Position numbers and translations under genes: made by a program. Source: Condylostoma magnum (lineage: Eukaryota; Ciliophora; Heterotrichea; Heterotrichida; Condylostomatidae). From it: 64,000 bases of DNA. Location: positions 1 to 64,000 of the forward strand of contig CAKKTI010000022.1 in NCBI GenBank assembly GCA_920105805.1, read 5' to 3'. Of the stretch, positions 49,559 to 60,604 are shown piece by piece. Every line of letters starts with the position of its first letter. Position 1 is the first letter of the stretch. The notes beneath the pieces are model-generated. The model searched no databases, was not told where the DNA came from, and saw only the letters and a program-made list of their open reading frames with translations.

Positions 49559-50104
49559 CTACCATGCATTAGTTGCTCCCCAACTGTTCTCTTTATTGGA
49601 AGGATTAAAGTCTTAGGGCTTAGAATCTTCTTATTTTGTGCATTCTCTTGTAAGGTGACCTTCCTCATTGCATTTAAAGCATTTTTTAGGTCGATCAACC
49701 TTTGGTTCAGTACAATCTCTTGATGTATGGCCCTCTTATTAGCAATTGAAGCATTTTCTAGGCCTTTCAACCCTAGGCTCAGTACACTCTCTAGAAAGAT
49801 GCCCTTCCCCTTGACAATTAAAGCACTTTTTCGGCCTTTCCACTCTAGGCTGTGTGCAATCTCTCGACATATGTCCGTCACCTTAGCAGTTAAAGCACTT
49901 CATTGGACGTTCTACTCTGGGTTCTGGACAATCTCTTGACATATGTCCTTCTTGTTTACAATTAAAACATCCTCTAGGTCTCTCTTGGCCATCATTCTAT
50001 CTTGCTGACCTTGAACGATCTCTATTGCCTCCTTCACTACTAGGACATTCTCTCGAGAAATGACCCTCTTCTCCACATCTGTAACAAGTCTTGTTTCCTT
50101 CCAT
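49559..50104 (-). CDS. Six-knuckle CCHC zinc-finger protein (CNBP/Gis2-like)
   Basis: 181 residues with six CCHC knuckles of the form CFNCxxEGHxSRDC, separated by near-identical PEPRVERP spacers: TCYRCGEEGHFSRECP, GCFNCKQEGHMSRDCP, KCFNCQGDGHMSRDC, KCFNCQGEGHLSREC, KCFNCQQEGHTSRDC, KCFKCNEEGHLTREC. An RSRSARQNDG linker follows knuckle 1. CNBP/Gis2 proteins bind single-stranded nucleic acid and regulate translation. The units are ~75-78 bp repeats at DNA level, suggesting recent duplication. Inside knuckle 5 the two Gln codons are TAA TAA, where a standard stop would fall. Ends NSWGATNAW then TAG TAG. Confidence 0.88.
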
Positions 50105-50251
50105 CAAATAAATATTTATAATTAAGGGGAAATTGATTCGCTTATAAGCATGAAAATATAAGGCATTAGACAATTTAGAAGGATTTAGAGACAATTTAGA
50201 TAATGGATACTAAGGATTAGTTGGGTATTTCAGTATCTTTTATGTATATAA

Positions 50252-52228
50252 TCAATTAGTTCTAATAAACTCCTTCTTCTTCTTATAATTAGGACTAGGT
50301 GATAATCTTTTTCTCATCAATCCAGTGTAGGACTTATACGTAGGCTTAGCTTCTTAAAAACTCTCTAACAGTTTCTATACAAATCTATCTCTAGTAGGCC
50401 TTTAATCACATTACAAGGACTCTAGTTTATCTAACTCAATAGGTGTATATATTTATAAAAATTCATCAATACTCATATAGCCTCCTCCTACTCTTATAGC
50501 AATTTTACCCTTCTCTTACTTCACTAGTACTCTTTTAGTACCAAACATATAAACTCCAGATTCCTCTCTTATAAACTGGATTTTTGGCGGTGTACCTAAA
50601 CTATTTAAATATCTTCCTAAAACCTCGTCAACCGTATCACCTTCTATTGGCCTATAAGGAAATTTTGTTTACAAAATTTCTAGTAACTTAGATATCAACT
50701 TATCTCTATCTTATTAAGTTTGTGATATTTCAATGATTTAATCAGAAAGAAGATTCAAGTCTTGTAAAAATAGCTATGTGTATTTATTCCACCTATCCTC
50801 TATACTTTTATGCGATTGAACCTAGTTCAACTAATCCTTTTCGATTACACTTTCTTATTATATTGATTAAATCTGCTCACTCAAACTAAAAACTTAGCTT
50901 TTGAGCTCTGTATTGTTGTACTATAGTCTTCTGATTTCATTTATCATTTCATTGTTTGTGTGTCTTAACTTTTTATTATGATCATTAAGCTTTTTTAGTT
51001 ACTGTTTGAAGTTATTGCTTTCCTGTTCAATATGACTAGCTAAGTGCTTTACAGTAGATGATAATCTTTCCTTTACTTCTTCACTATTTTTGTATCTTTT
51101 CTCAAGTGATGACAAATATTAACTTTCATCTTACTTAACTGATAAAATTGTTTGTAATTCTAGTACTTTAGCTGATATTTTTTCTAGTTCTATGCTTTAT
51201 TAATAAGATTCATGGCATTTCTATTCATATTACTACTATAATTGTGTATAGTTTTCTTCTAATGTCTTGTATTTAGTATCTGACTTCTATAGCTGAATTT
51301 ACAACAAATTTAACTTCTACTTTAACTGTTTCAGACTAGCAATTGAATCTTAATCTGTTTATTTTCTTTGTTACTCTGATTTATACAGTTACTTCTTTAC
51401 TATCTAAAGTTCATTATATGTCGATTCATTTATTACTTTATTAGCTTCAAATCCTTACAACTTAATGCTTTAAATTCTGTTTTTATTCTCTAGTTCCTAT
51501 TTCTCCGATTTAGCATCTTTTAACTATATTTAAGCATCATCTAATTCTGATCTTATAGTTTCACTATCCTACAAAAGCTTTCTATTAAGTGAGTTAAGCT
51601 ACTACAGATTATTCTACTTCTCATCTTACATATTCCTCATAACCTTTTACAACTTAGTCCTACTGTTTTCACTATCATTCAACTACCTTTAAAGCAACTA
51701 TACTTCTTAGTCAAGCATTTCTAGGTTTTTTGACTTTTACCTTACAGCTAACTTAACTTTATTTAAATACTCATTATTTTAAACAGCAGCAGGAGTTTTA
51801 TCCGAGGCTTCTAATAGCTTTTTTATCACAGGGAATTTTCTTATTTCTTCCTTTAATCCTTGTATTTAGTTTTAAAGTGTTTCTACTAGTTAAGGCAAAT
51901 AGTCGCATCGATTACATTTTTAGGAAAATTGGGTAACAGAGCTTACTTAGTACTATCCAAAGATTTTTAAAAGAATGGTATATTGCTCTAATAAGCAAAT
52001 TAACTCCTCTTAGTACCCTGATTTACTCAATTCACCTAAATCTACTTCGTATTTTATCATTTATTCGTTTTCTATCGCAAATAGTAGGGAAAGTACTGAT
52101 TCATTGCTTAAATGTATTACTTGCTCTGTATCACTTGGAATTTGTATAGTTTTTGCTTACTTTTCAAGTAGAATTGTACATTCTCCTTCAAAGTTGGATT
52201 ACTCAAAGGAAAGATAATATTTAACCAT
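50252..52228 (-). CDS. Coiled-coil protein with C-terminal GAR (GAS2) domain
   Basis: 658 residues. A small folded N-terminus of the type seen in ciliary coiled-coil proteins (MVKYYLSFEQSNFEGECTIL, then ENEQMIKYEVDLGELSKSGY) precedes long coiled coil (about 115-530). The GAR-like domain is at about 545-610: SLGTPPKIQFIREESGVYMF, then GTKRVLVKQEKGKIAIRVGG and GYMSIDEFLQIYTP. GAR domains bind microtubules, so a cortical or ciliary microtubule linker is likely. The tail is basic (LMRKRLSPSPNYKKKKEF). It stops on TGA 50252-50254, or, if read as Trp, on TAA four codons later. Confidence 0.75.
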
Positions 52229-52241
52229 TTTTTAAGTTTAT

Positions 52242-54212
52242 CTAATCAGTAAATACCTTTTCAATCTCAAAGTTTCTAAGACTCATTTAATACAAATTTG
52301 CAGTGTTTTATTGAATTCCATAAAAGTAAACACTGTTTTGTACGAGTCAATGAGAATTTGAGGAATATTGTATGTTTTCCTCCTCCATTACTTTGATAAT
52401 AGATCCAGTGCCTGCCCTACATATAATCTTTTGTCCTTAACCTAGTATAACAATATACTAATTTGAAAATAACGTAAATAAGCCTTAATCAGATCGTATA
52501 TTAGGTAAATTTATCTAAATAGTACTAAAGTTTTATTTATCAATATCATGTACTAGTATTTAACTACTACAACCCTAATCAGTCTACCCAATTCCTAAGT
52601 AATTTTTATCCTGTATATTTTATACACTAAATCTATAAAGTTTGATAGGCATAACTGTACAACTTTATCACTCATTTGAAAAGAAAGAGAATGAATAAGA
52701 GTCATTAAATATTTCATTATTGTAAACTCCTCCATATAAGTACAAGCAGTCTCTACTACAAGTAATTCCTGGAAGTACTCTTTCTGGAGCTTTTGGAAGT
52801 TGTGCAATTAATTCTATATCTTGCTAGTCATTAATAGAATAGTATTTAGAGTCTCCGCATATAAACAGCTCATTAAATCTATTTTAAGCAAATGAGCATT
52901 ATTGATCAGTATATAAATGGGAAACTACTGTATAATTAGTGAGTTGAGTTTTCATATTGAATCTTATTATAATATCAGGGTGTTAAATACCTAAAATAGA
53001 TTGATCTATATTGGAATCATCAGAATCAAGCTTTTATTATTGAATCTTGTATAAAGTGCTTGATCAACTATTATTAATTGATTGTTCTTACGATATGCTT
53101 GCTTAATCATTTTAGCTCTATTTTTTACCTTTTTAAGTCTTTAACTAATTTTCCTTAGGAAACAGCACTACTGGCTACTTTTTAGAGGTTTTGTTACTTT
53201 TTGATTTATTTTTTGCAGAACATAGCAACACTGACTGTTTCTTAATTATTTTATTATTCTTTTTTATCTAAGGCTCTTCATACACATCAAACTAATCACT
53301 TTAATTACCAATTTCATCAAAATCTAATAATTCTGAAAACTTAACTACTGATTCTTACTAGTAACCAGATTGTTTATTACTAAAGTTTAATTATACAGAT
53401 TATTACTTTTAAGTTTCAAAATCTTTCGAAATTGCTTACTTACAATTTTCACAGTAATAACAATTTTATCAAACCTTTATATCCTACTCATATCTTGTAA
53501 TTTTATTAAATTTACTTGATCCTGATATACCTAAAATCTACTTTTTTGCAATGTTTTTTAATTATTCAAAATACTCGAAAGTTTATATTAGAATATTCAT
53601 AATATTCTTACTTTATTTAAATAAATGCGGATAAGCGTACTTGTCATGGTTGTAATACATGCTTAAACTTTTATTGATTTACTATATATGCTTTTCTAAT
53701 ACCTAAGTACTTAATCCTATTGATAGTAAGCTTCCTAGCTTCAGCATATCATCATTGTCTTCAATGTTTTCTATGATGAATTATTTCTATTGAATTGTTA
53801 GATTGCTACAAAATACCATGCATATTCCGTATTAATTTTCGAATAAATCCTTTAGCATATCAATTGCCTTTTAATTCCATTCGATTTCTTAAAATGATAG
53901 CATAGTACCCAGAATAGTAACTAATTACTTCAAGTATAAGTTAAGATTTAATTCGATAAAGGTTTTAATACCGTAATAAGTAACCTATATCAAGTTCTGC
54001 AGCTCAGTTAAAGAATGGTTCCCATTCTCATCAGTTATTTCAACTATTTTCTCCTCAATTTTCTTATGAAAAGCTTTTATGTCCTTTTTATCAAATTTAA
54101 TACGAGCAAGTTTTCTCTACACTACTTATGCGTCAATTTTGAATATACTACTTAACTCATCAATGGAATAACAAAGTAAAAACATCCTTTTTAGTGTATC
54201 TTACTCTTCCAT
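52242..54212 (-). CDS. Kelch-repeat protein with N-terminal helical region
   Basis: 656 residues. The first ~200 are helical with no match (MEEQDTLKRMFLLCYSIDEL; TELQNLIQVTYYGIKTFIEL). A CxxC pair (NCYYCENCKQAISKD) follows near 235, then a basic, Ser/Lys-rich linker, and kelch-type blades from about 380 (RDCLYLYGGVYNNEIFNDSY; SFSFFSNEWQSCTVMP with W as TGA; SHWLVQNSVYFYGIQ). An in-frame ATG sits at 53598-53600 only 12 bases after an in-frame TAA (53613-53615), so these could be two genes. I join them because the sequence reads naturally through (HLFKQSKNIMNILIQTFEYF). Stop TAG, 13 bases before the next gene's ATG. Confidence 0.65.
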
Positions 54213-54250
54213 TTACCTTTTTATGAAATTATTTAGGTTTAATATAAATA

Positions 54251-55003
54251 CTAGTCTACTTTTATATCCGATGGGTTTTCTCCTTTAAAAATACTAAATC
54301 GAGGCAATTTTAAAATTCTTGCTATACAATTTGGACTGTTTTCGCATTGAAGGTATATATCGCTCATACGTTAAAGCATTTCTTGTAATCTTGCATCCAG
54401 CGCTTCAGTTTCAACTGTTATAATAGCTACACTATTTAAACTACGCAGCAAGGTTTTTATAGAATTTATAAACTCAAAAACTTCAGAATGGGATGGACTC
54501 GGCCTGTCTAAGCTGATGATCTTATGAATATAAATTCTTTGATTTCCAGGCATCTCCTACGAGTCGTTTAGAATATTTATAAACAAATTCTTAAAACTGT
54601 CAGATATTCCTATATGCATAAAAGTTTGCCTGGATCTCTCATAATTTAGTTCTTAACTCATATCAAAAGTGTACTAGCAAGGTACATTAGGGGCTCCTTA
54701 ATACTTGCAACTAATTTTAGAGCTAGCACTGACATGTTTGATTGCAGGTAAACTTATTTGCTGATTATCCGTAGTATAAACACTTATATAATCATTTCTA
54801 GTGGACCCTTCGCTTAAGAATCTTCTATATATTCTAGACGCAACATCACAGTTACTAGATTCCTACATAACAACTAAGCTTCCATATGGAAAACCTCCCT
54901 TTAACTCTTCATCCAAACTAGGAAGGCCAGTTCTCATTACATTCTCTTGATATCTCTACAATTATTTAGCCTATCTTGCTTTATTCTCCTCTCTAACTTA
55001 CAT
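54251..55003 (-). CDS. ELP4: Elongator complex protein 4
   Basis: 250 residues. RecA-like Elongator fold: RTGLPSLDEELKGGFPYGSL, then VVMQESSNCDVASRIYRRFL, HVSASSKISCKYQGAPNVPC, and near the C-terminus VFEFINSIKTLLRSLNSVAI then PNCIARILKLPRFS. ELP4-6 form the hexameric ring that helps Elongator modify wobble uridines of tRNA. It is shorter than animal ELP4 (~420), lacking much of the variable loops. The start codon is 5 bases from the divergent kelch gene ATG. Stop TAG (TAA follows shortly). Confidence 0.85.
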
Positions 55004-55008
55004 TAAAT

Positions 55009-55914
55009 ATGAGTTTTTACAGCATTTTAGGAAATTTACTTTTAGAGCATTAAATACAAGGAAAAGGTAATAAGTACCGAATAGTTTTTGATGATCTTAG
55101 ATTTATCTGCTAGATGTCTTACTGAAAAGATGACACATTGGTTTTTACTGGTGGATATCATCAAGGGTAAATCTGTGATCATGTTGTAGTTTTTAATGGG
55201 GGAAAAGCTGAGTATCCTTGCTAATTAAACTTCCCTAGAATATACCACTCTTAAGTAATTATAAACAACACTTTATACATCATTGGAGGATCAATCTCTT
55301 CCCAGGATATAATGAGCTAATGTGAAGCTATCAATTTAACAGATTTTTCAGTATAAAACCTCTCTGATTTACCCTTTGGCTTGAAATATCATACTGCGAC
55401 TTTTGTTAATAATCAAATTTTCACATTTGCCGGAAGAAATAGTTAAAATAATAGAGAAAGTCATGTTTTGAGGTATGATACTGAAATGGATGAATGAGAG
55501 GTATTAAGAGCTAAGTTTAGGAGTATTGTAAAAGGAGCAGTTTCATTTTGTATAGATTCCCATAATATTTTAGTATTTGGAGGCTGGAATAAATCATGTC
55601 GTTTCAGTTAATAAAGTGTGGTGTTTGATACAAGGGATTATAAGTGGTAGATTTTGCATACAGCTATTCTACCTGAGTAATACAGTTATGGAGGGAAAAT
55701 TATTAAAGATTACTTGTTTATAGCTGATTCAAAAGGTGTAAAGCATGTGAATTGTTTAGAGCCTTTAATAAGAGAAGTTAGGGAAAAGTAAGGTGCATAG
55801 CAATGAAGAAGAAGGAAGTATGCTTTATGGCTATTTTATTGTAAGAGGAGTAAACTAGGGTTATCAGGAACATTACCAAATGGGCTTTACAGAGAAATAA
55901 TAAAATTCTTATGA
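55009..55914 (+). CDS. Kelch-repeat protein
   Basis: 301 residues with about five kelch blades: DDTLVFTGGYHQGQICDHV, FPRIYHSQVIINNTLYIIGG, KYHTATFVNNQIFTFAGRNS, DTEMDEWEVLRAKF, and DSHNILVFGGWNKS. It has no BTB or F-box. The C-terminus LPNGLYREIIKFL resembles the short helix closing many ciliate kelch proteins. It probably forms a beta-propeller interaction platform. Trp codons include TGA (DEWEVL, SYWKDD, QQWRRR). It stops on TGA 55912-55914; the proteasome gene's stop on the other strand is 10 bases away. Confidence 0.8.
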
Positions 55915-55923
55915 TTGACTAAC

Positions 55924-56661
55924 TCATGCATCTTGTTCCATTCTATCAGGATTTACTTGTCTGAGCACTTACTCTGTTTCCTCTGGTGTATAAATTCTAA
56001 ACGGTGTTTCTTACCCAACAACAGCAACACTGACAGTCCTCCCGTCAATATCCATCTCAGCCTGAGCTGAACTGATAACAGCTCTAACTGCATGTTCTAC
56101 CAACTACTCTAAACTTTCTGCTTCAAATCCTTCAAAATTCTTTTCTAGATAAGTCTTAGCTGCTTGGCATCTGGCCCCAATAGCAACAGCATAGTACTCA
56201 TAAAAATTAGCATCTGGGCAAGTTTCAAATATATGAGGCCCATTTTCATCATACCCTGCAACTAAGCATCCGACTCCATAAGGTCTTTTAGAGTACCTTT
56301 ATGTCTTAATCTAAGCCTTTTCCTATAGCTTAGCAACTAGTCTTCCAGGGTTTACATTAGTTCCGTATGTGAATTTATGATTAAGAGCCTCTGTCCTCAG
56401 AAACCGGCAAATTACTCTACCATCAGCTGTGAGTCCTGCAAATGAAATTCCTAGGTGGTTGTCGATCTCAAATAGCTTTTTAATAGGATCTGCTAGTTTA
56501 GAAGGTGTTTTATTAAGTGTTGCCAAAACAGCATGGGTGTTAGATCGGAGTCCTACACATAAAGAACCTAGTTTTACAGCCTCTAGTGCATATTCCACTT
56601 AAAACAATCTGCCCTAGGGAGACCAAGTAATACAGTCCGTATCATACTGGGTTCGTAACAT
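55924..56661 (-). CDS. PSMA1: 20S proteasome subunit alpha-6 (PSMA1 type)
   Basis: 245 residues, the normal size for an alpha subunit. The N-terminal alpha signature reads [77 protein letters not shown] and [20 protein letters not shown] match PSMA1 better than other alpha subunits. Alpha subunits form the outer gate rings and have no protease residues. Trp is TGG. The stop is TGA 55924-55926 at the usual C-terminal length; reading on would end at TAA 55909. It diverges from UNC119 with 28 bases between start codons. Confidence 0.92.
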
Positions 56662-56689
56662 TTTTCTTATACTGCAAAGAACAATCAAA

Positions 56690-57241
56690 ATGGAAGAAGT
56701 CAATCCAGATTACGTACTTGGCCTAACTGAGGCTACTTCTAGTTTCTTATGTCCTATTTCAGCAAATATATACAATATCGAGTTTTTGTGCTTTAGTGTA
56801 AGAGATTTAGACTCAGGGCAACTTTTATTCGAAGTAAGACGAGAGGAAGACGAGGAAAATGAGGTGGATGAGCAACCACCTGAAGACGATGAGAATAGAA
56901 CTATTAAGTATCAATTTGGGCCTGATTTTTTAAAGCTTAGAAGTATTGGAAGTACTTTACAATTCAGGGTTGGGAACAGTGAAGTAAGGAACTTGAGGAT
57001 GGTAGAAAGGCATTATTTCAGAGACAGATTACTGAAGAATTTTGACTTTAATCTTGATTTTTGCATTCCAAACTCAGTTAATAGTTGGGAGATTTTATAC
57101 GAAGTGCCAGAGTTGCCGGCGGATTTGGAGTAAGAAATAATCGATAATCCATGGGAGACTAAAAGTGATAGTTTTTACTTTGTGGAGAATAAACTCATAA
57201 TGCATAATAAGGCCGAGTACTCATACGCTCCTTTTGATTAA
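56690..57241 (+). CDS. UNC119: UNC119 / PDE6-delta-like lipid-binding protein
   Basis: 183 residues. The sequence follows UNC119: [20 protein letters not shown], then [52 protein letters not shown], and the end [31 protein letters not shown]. It binds myristoylated cargo and carries it to cilia. The in-frame TAA at 57131-57133 must be read as Gln (LEQEIIDNP), while the TAA at 57239-57241 is the stop, with no TGA before the neighbour. This gene alone shows both meanings of TAA. Confidence 0.95.
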
Positions 57242-57320
57242 TCTAGTTTTTAGTAATATTAGTAAAAATATATAAAAAATAGTAAAACCAGACAAAAATT
57301 GTATTTCTAGCCGAATTAAA

Positions 57321-58634
57321 TTAAGTAACTAATGGTGTAACATAAGTAACAACTCCCAACCCTCTCGTGGTTCCCTCCCTGAACACTAACTTCATTCCTT
57401 CATGCATGATCTACGGCCGTGACCTGAACCTAAACGTTATATTGGCCTTTTGTCCGCTTCTCAATACTTCCTTAGACATCCTAGTAATACACACAGTTTA
57501 CCTCACAACCCCGCAATGCATAACCGGCTAGTACCCAACCTTAATTGTCGTTGAGTTATGAAGCACTACTACCTCTGCATCAAACTCCCAACACAATTTC
57601 TCCTACAACTGCCTTTCAATCAGAACATAACCTTTCCTTATAATATGCTTACTAACAACCACGTTCTTACCAATAGGCTTTATATTGAAACATACATACT
57701 ACTTGGGCAGGGCTTAAGTAACACTAGTAAACTTATGCTCTATACTCCTAATTTTAACTGGAATGAATTGCCCGTTTCCATCCGGGCCTAAAAGGAGAGT
57801 TTAATTGATTTAAACTGTACCTGATCTTACAATACCTCCTACAACACATCCAATTCCTCGGAGGTTGTACTGAGACTCGATCCAAAATTCTACAGGATCG
57901 TCTGGTTGATTGTAATTGTACATGTTTTGAGTGGAGGGAAGGGTGCTAAGAAATCTACTTAGAACCTGGATGCCCTCACCTGTTATGTTATTTACAAAAA
58001 AGATTGGAGTGATTGGGTTTTCTGGAAAGTTTTCCAATTCCTCAATCGACTCACTCTGTATTAAAATTGGTAGTTTTCTACCAGCTGCTGGGGATTTTAT
58101 TATACCTTTCAGAGTTTCTACAGTTCTTTCTAGGATTTAGGGAGGTGCTATGTCGATTTTAGTAATTACAAAGAAAGTTGGGATTTTTAGAGAGTAGGCA
58201 AGGCCTATGTGCTCTCTAGACATCCTAGTAATACCCATATTGGCCCCGATAACAATCATGCAGTAATCAGGTAGACAGCTTGTAATTCCAAAAAGAGTAG
58301 TTTTAAAGTACCTTTCATGTCCACACAAATCAAGTAATGTTATGGTTTTACTTGCATTTTAGGCTACATACTGCCATTTCTTTTAGCGAGAGTCTTTAAC
58401 CCTTTAGGGAAATATCTGGGAACCGTCTCTGAAGCCTAAAAGCTAATGAGATATGCTTGATGTCCTTCCAGTTTGCTATTCTTACTTAAAGTTGAATACT
58501 TTCGATCTTTATAGCCCCCTTCCATCGTCTAGTTGACCTGATGTCAAAACTCCTGTTAATGTAGATTTACCAGAGTCGACATTGCCGACTACTGCTAATC
58601 GTAAGTCTTGGTACTAAGTTTCTGAATTTTCCAT
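57321..58634 (-). CDS. GTPBP1/GTPBP2-like translational GTPase
   Basis: 437 residues. G1 is [15 protein letters not shown]3 is [18 protein letters not shown]4 is [11 protein letters not shown]. The eEF1A-like domains II and III follow ([38 protein letters not shown]), closing with [25 protein letters not shown]1/2 rescue stalled ribosomes and influence mRNA decay. The protein lacks the long N-terminal extension of animal members. No TGA in frame; stop TAA 57321-57323, since reading further runs antisense into UNC119. Confidence 0.9.
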
Positions 58635-58812
58635 ATTGAACCTGTAAATGTTTTTCAAGTATGTTGATTTTATCAAGATAAATTATAATTTTGTAGATCA
58701 AGGAGTAAGTTGTTGAAATGCATAGAGGGTTTTTCTCTTAGTAGAAATTACTGTATATATTTTCAACAGTACTGTTTATATAAAATATATAGCACTCTGT
58801 ATATTATATAAT

Positions 58813-60525
58813 ATGTAAGAAAATATTTAAGAGCAAAATAATCTACTAAATTTCATAGATAATGAGGTTTTATCTGACTGCACAATATCAGTACCAAATC
58901 GTTCGTTTAAAGCACATAAGATAGTACTCTCTGCAGGAAGCGGATTCTTCTAAACGATGTTCACAGTATAGAAAACAGATTAAGTAGCAATACCAGAACC
59001 AATCACAGCTAAGTATGCAGGGGCAATAAAGCCTTTTGATGTTTTTCCAACAGTACTAAAATTCCTGTATTCAAATCAATCAAATAAAATTTTATAAGAA
59101 TCGTTAAATGCAGCTACTGCATTTCCACTATTTTCCTTATCACATGTACTCAATATGCCAAAACTTATGCTGAAAGTTGGACAATTTTTAAGTGAAAATA
59201 TGCTAAATGATCAAAACGGAGCAGAGATTCTGTATGAAGCGATTAAGTTTGATTGTATTGAACTGATAAACTAAGCAACTGATTAAGTCTAGAAAAATTT
59301 TGAACAAATTGTATAGAAAAGCTAAGGATTAGAAGCTTTGTTATAGTTACCTATGCAGGATATTTTGAATCTAACCGATTCCGATGATTTGAACATTTAA
59401 TCTGAAAGTGTAGTTTATAATTTCCTAGTGAATTATATATAAAGACGTGAGAATTAGCCAGAGTAAGTTATGCAGGAACAAGAGGTAAGTTTGTAGTAAA
59501 AGGCTGAGTAGAAGTTTTAACTGGTGAAATTAACTGATATTGATAAGCTTAGTATTTTGAATACAGTACGATTTCCTTATCTAACACATGAGGAGCTGCT
59601 GGAAGCAGCTCAAGACCCTTTAGTACAGCCAGCAAAAGACTTGATACTAGAGGGCTTATCAGTACAGCTTTCTAAACTACAGAGTCCTGGTTCAAAATAT
59701 TCATACAGAGTTAAACATGCCCCCAGAAACTCATATAATACAGAAACTACTCTTCAATAAGAATCCAATACAGATCCTGTTTCTGATAGAAACGACTGAT
59801 ATGGTGCCAGAACATGGGAAAACAACTACGAAAATAGATTTGTTATGTCAGGAACAATGGGCTTATAAACTAGTTCACCTAAGCCTCCTTAAAATTTCCC
59901 TAAAAACTCCAGATTTGACCTCTCACATACACCTAAAGAGTTCATATATTCCTACGATTTTGATGATAACGGAGCACTTTTTTATCTAGGGTCGAATGGA
60001 AAACAACGTCCTTATACAAATCCTCATATTTTAGGGCAAGTGAATGCTTTTTCGTCTAGTATTGGCTTTGGGAAAGTTGAGGATTTTGTAGGGAGGCAGA
60101 TTACAGGACTCAGGACTTAAAATGAGGTCAATTCTTACTTTGGGATAGATTTAGGAGCAGGAAGATTGCTTTCACCTACTGCGTATACTCTTAGAAATAG
60201 AAAATCTAATACGCATATATGCATGAATTGGTAGTTTGAGGGATCTATTGATAAGATCAATTGAAAGATATTAGATAGGAGAGTGCATTAGTCTGGGGAT
60301 TTGACCTTTGATTATAGTTTAGAGAAAGAGCGAGAGGCTCTTATGGTTCCTGGGGCTACTAGTACTTGGGGAATTGCTGATGAATTAATTACTACTCCGG
60401 ATGGGTATGAAGGGTTTAGATATTTTAGAGTGTTGTAAATTGGAAAAAACTCATCTTAGTCGTATAATTTAGGATTATCTGGATTAGAGCTTTACGGATA
60501 TGTTATATCAGGAAACTGGCCTTAG
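58813..60525 (+). CDS. BTB-BACK protein with C-terminal discoidin-like (F5/8) domain
   Basis: 570 residues. BTB at about 13-120 (DNEVLSDCTISVPNRSFKAH, KIVLSAGSGFFQTMF), BACK at about 125-250 (LNLTDSDDLNIQSESVVYNF), a helical segment, then a galactose-binding-like sandwich at about 385-560: HILGQVNAFSSSIGFGKVED, NSYFGIDLGAGRLLSPTAYT, HICMNWQFEGSIDKINWKIL and FRVLQIGKNSSQSYNLGLSG. It resembles BTBD9-like proteins and the HECTD1-type SUN/F5-8 module. BTB-BACK proteins are often Cullin-3 adaptors (inferred). TGA Trp occur in RNDWYGAR and KINWKILD. Stop TAG. Confidence 0.85.
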
Positions 60526-60604
60526 TTAATAAGCATTTAAGTAATATTAAGCCTTTGTTTGTATTTTCATATTACACTGTTTATAAGTTTAGTACATTTT
60601 TATA

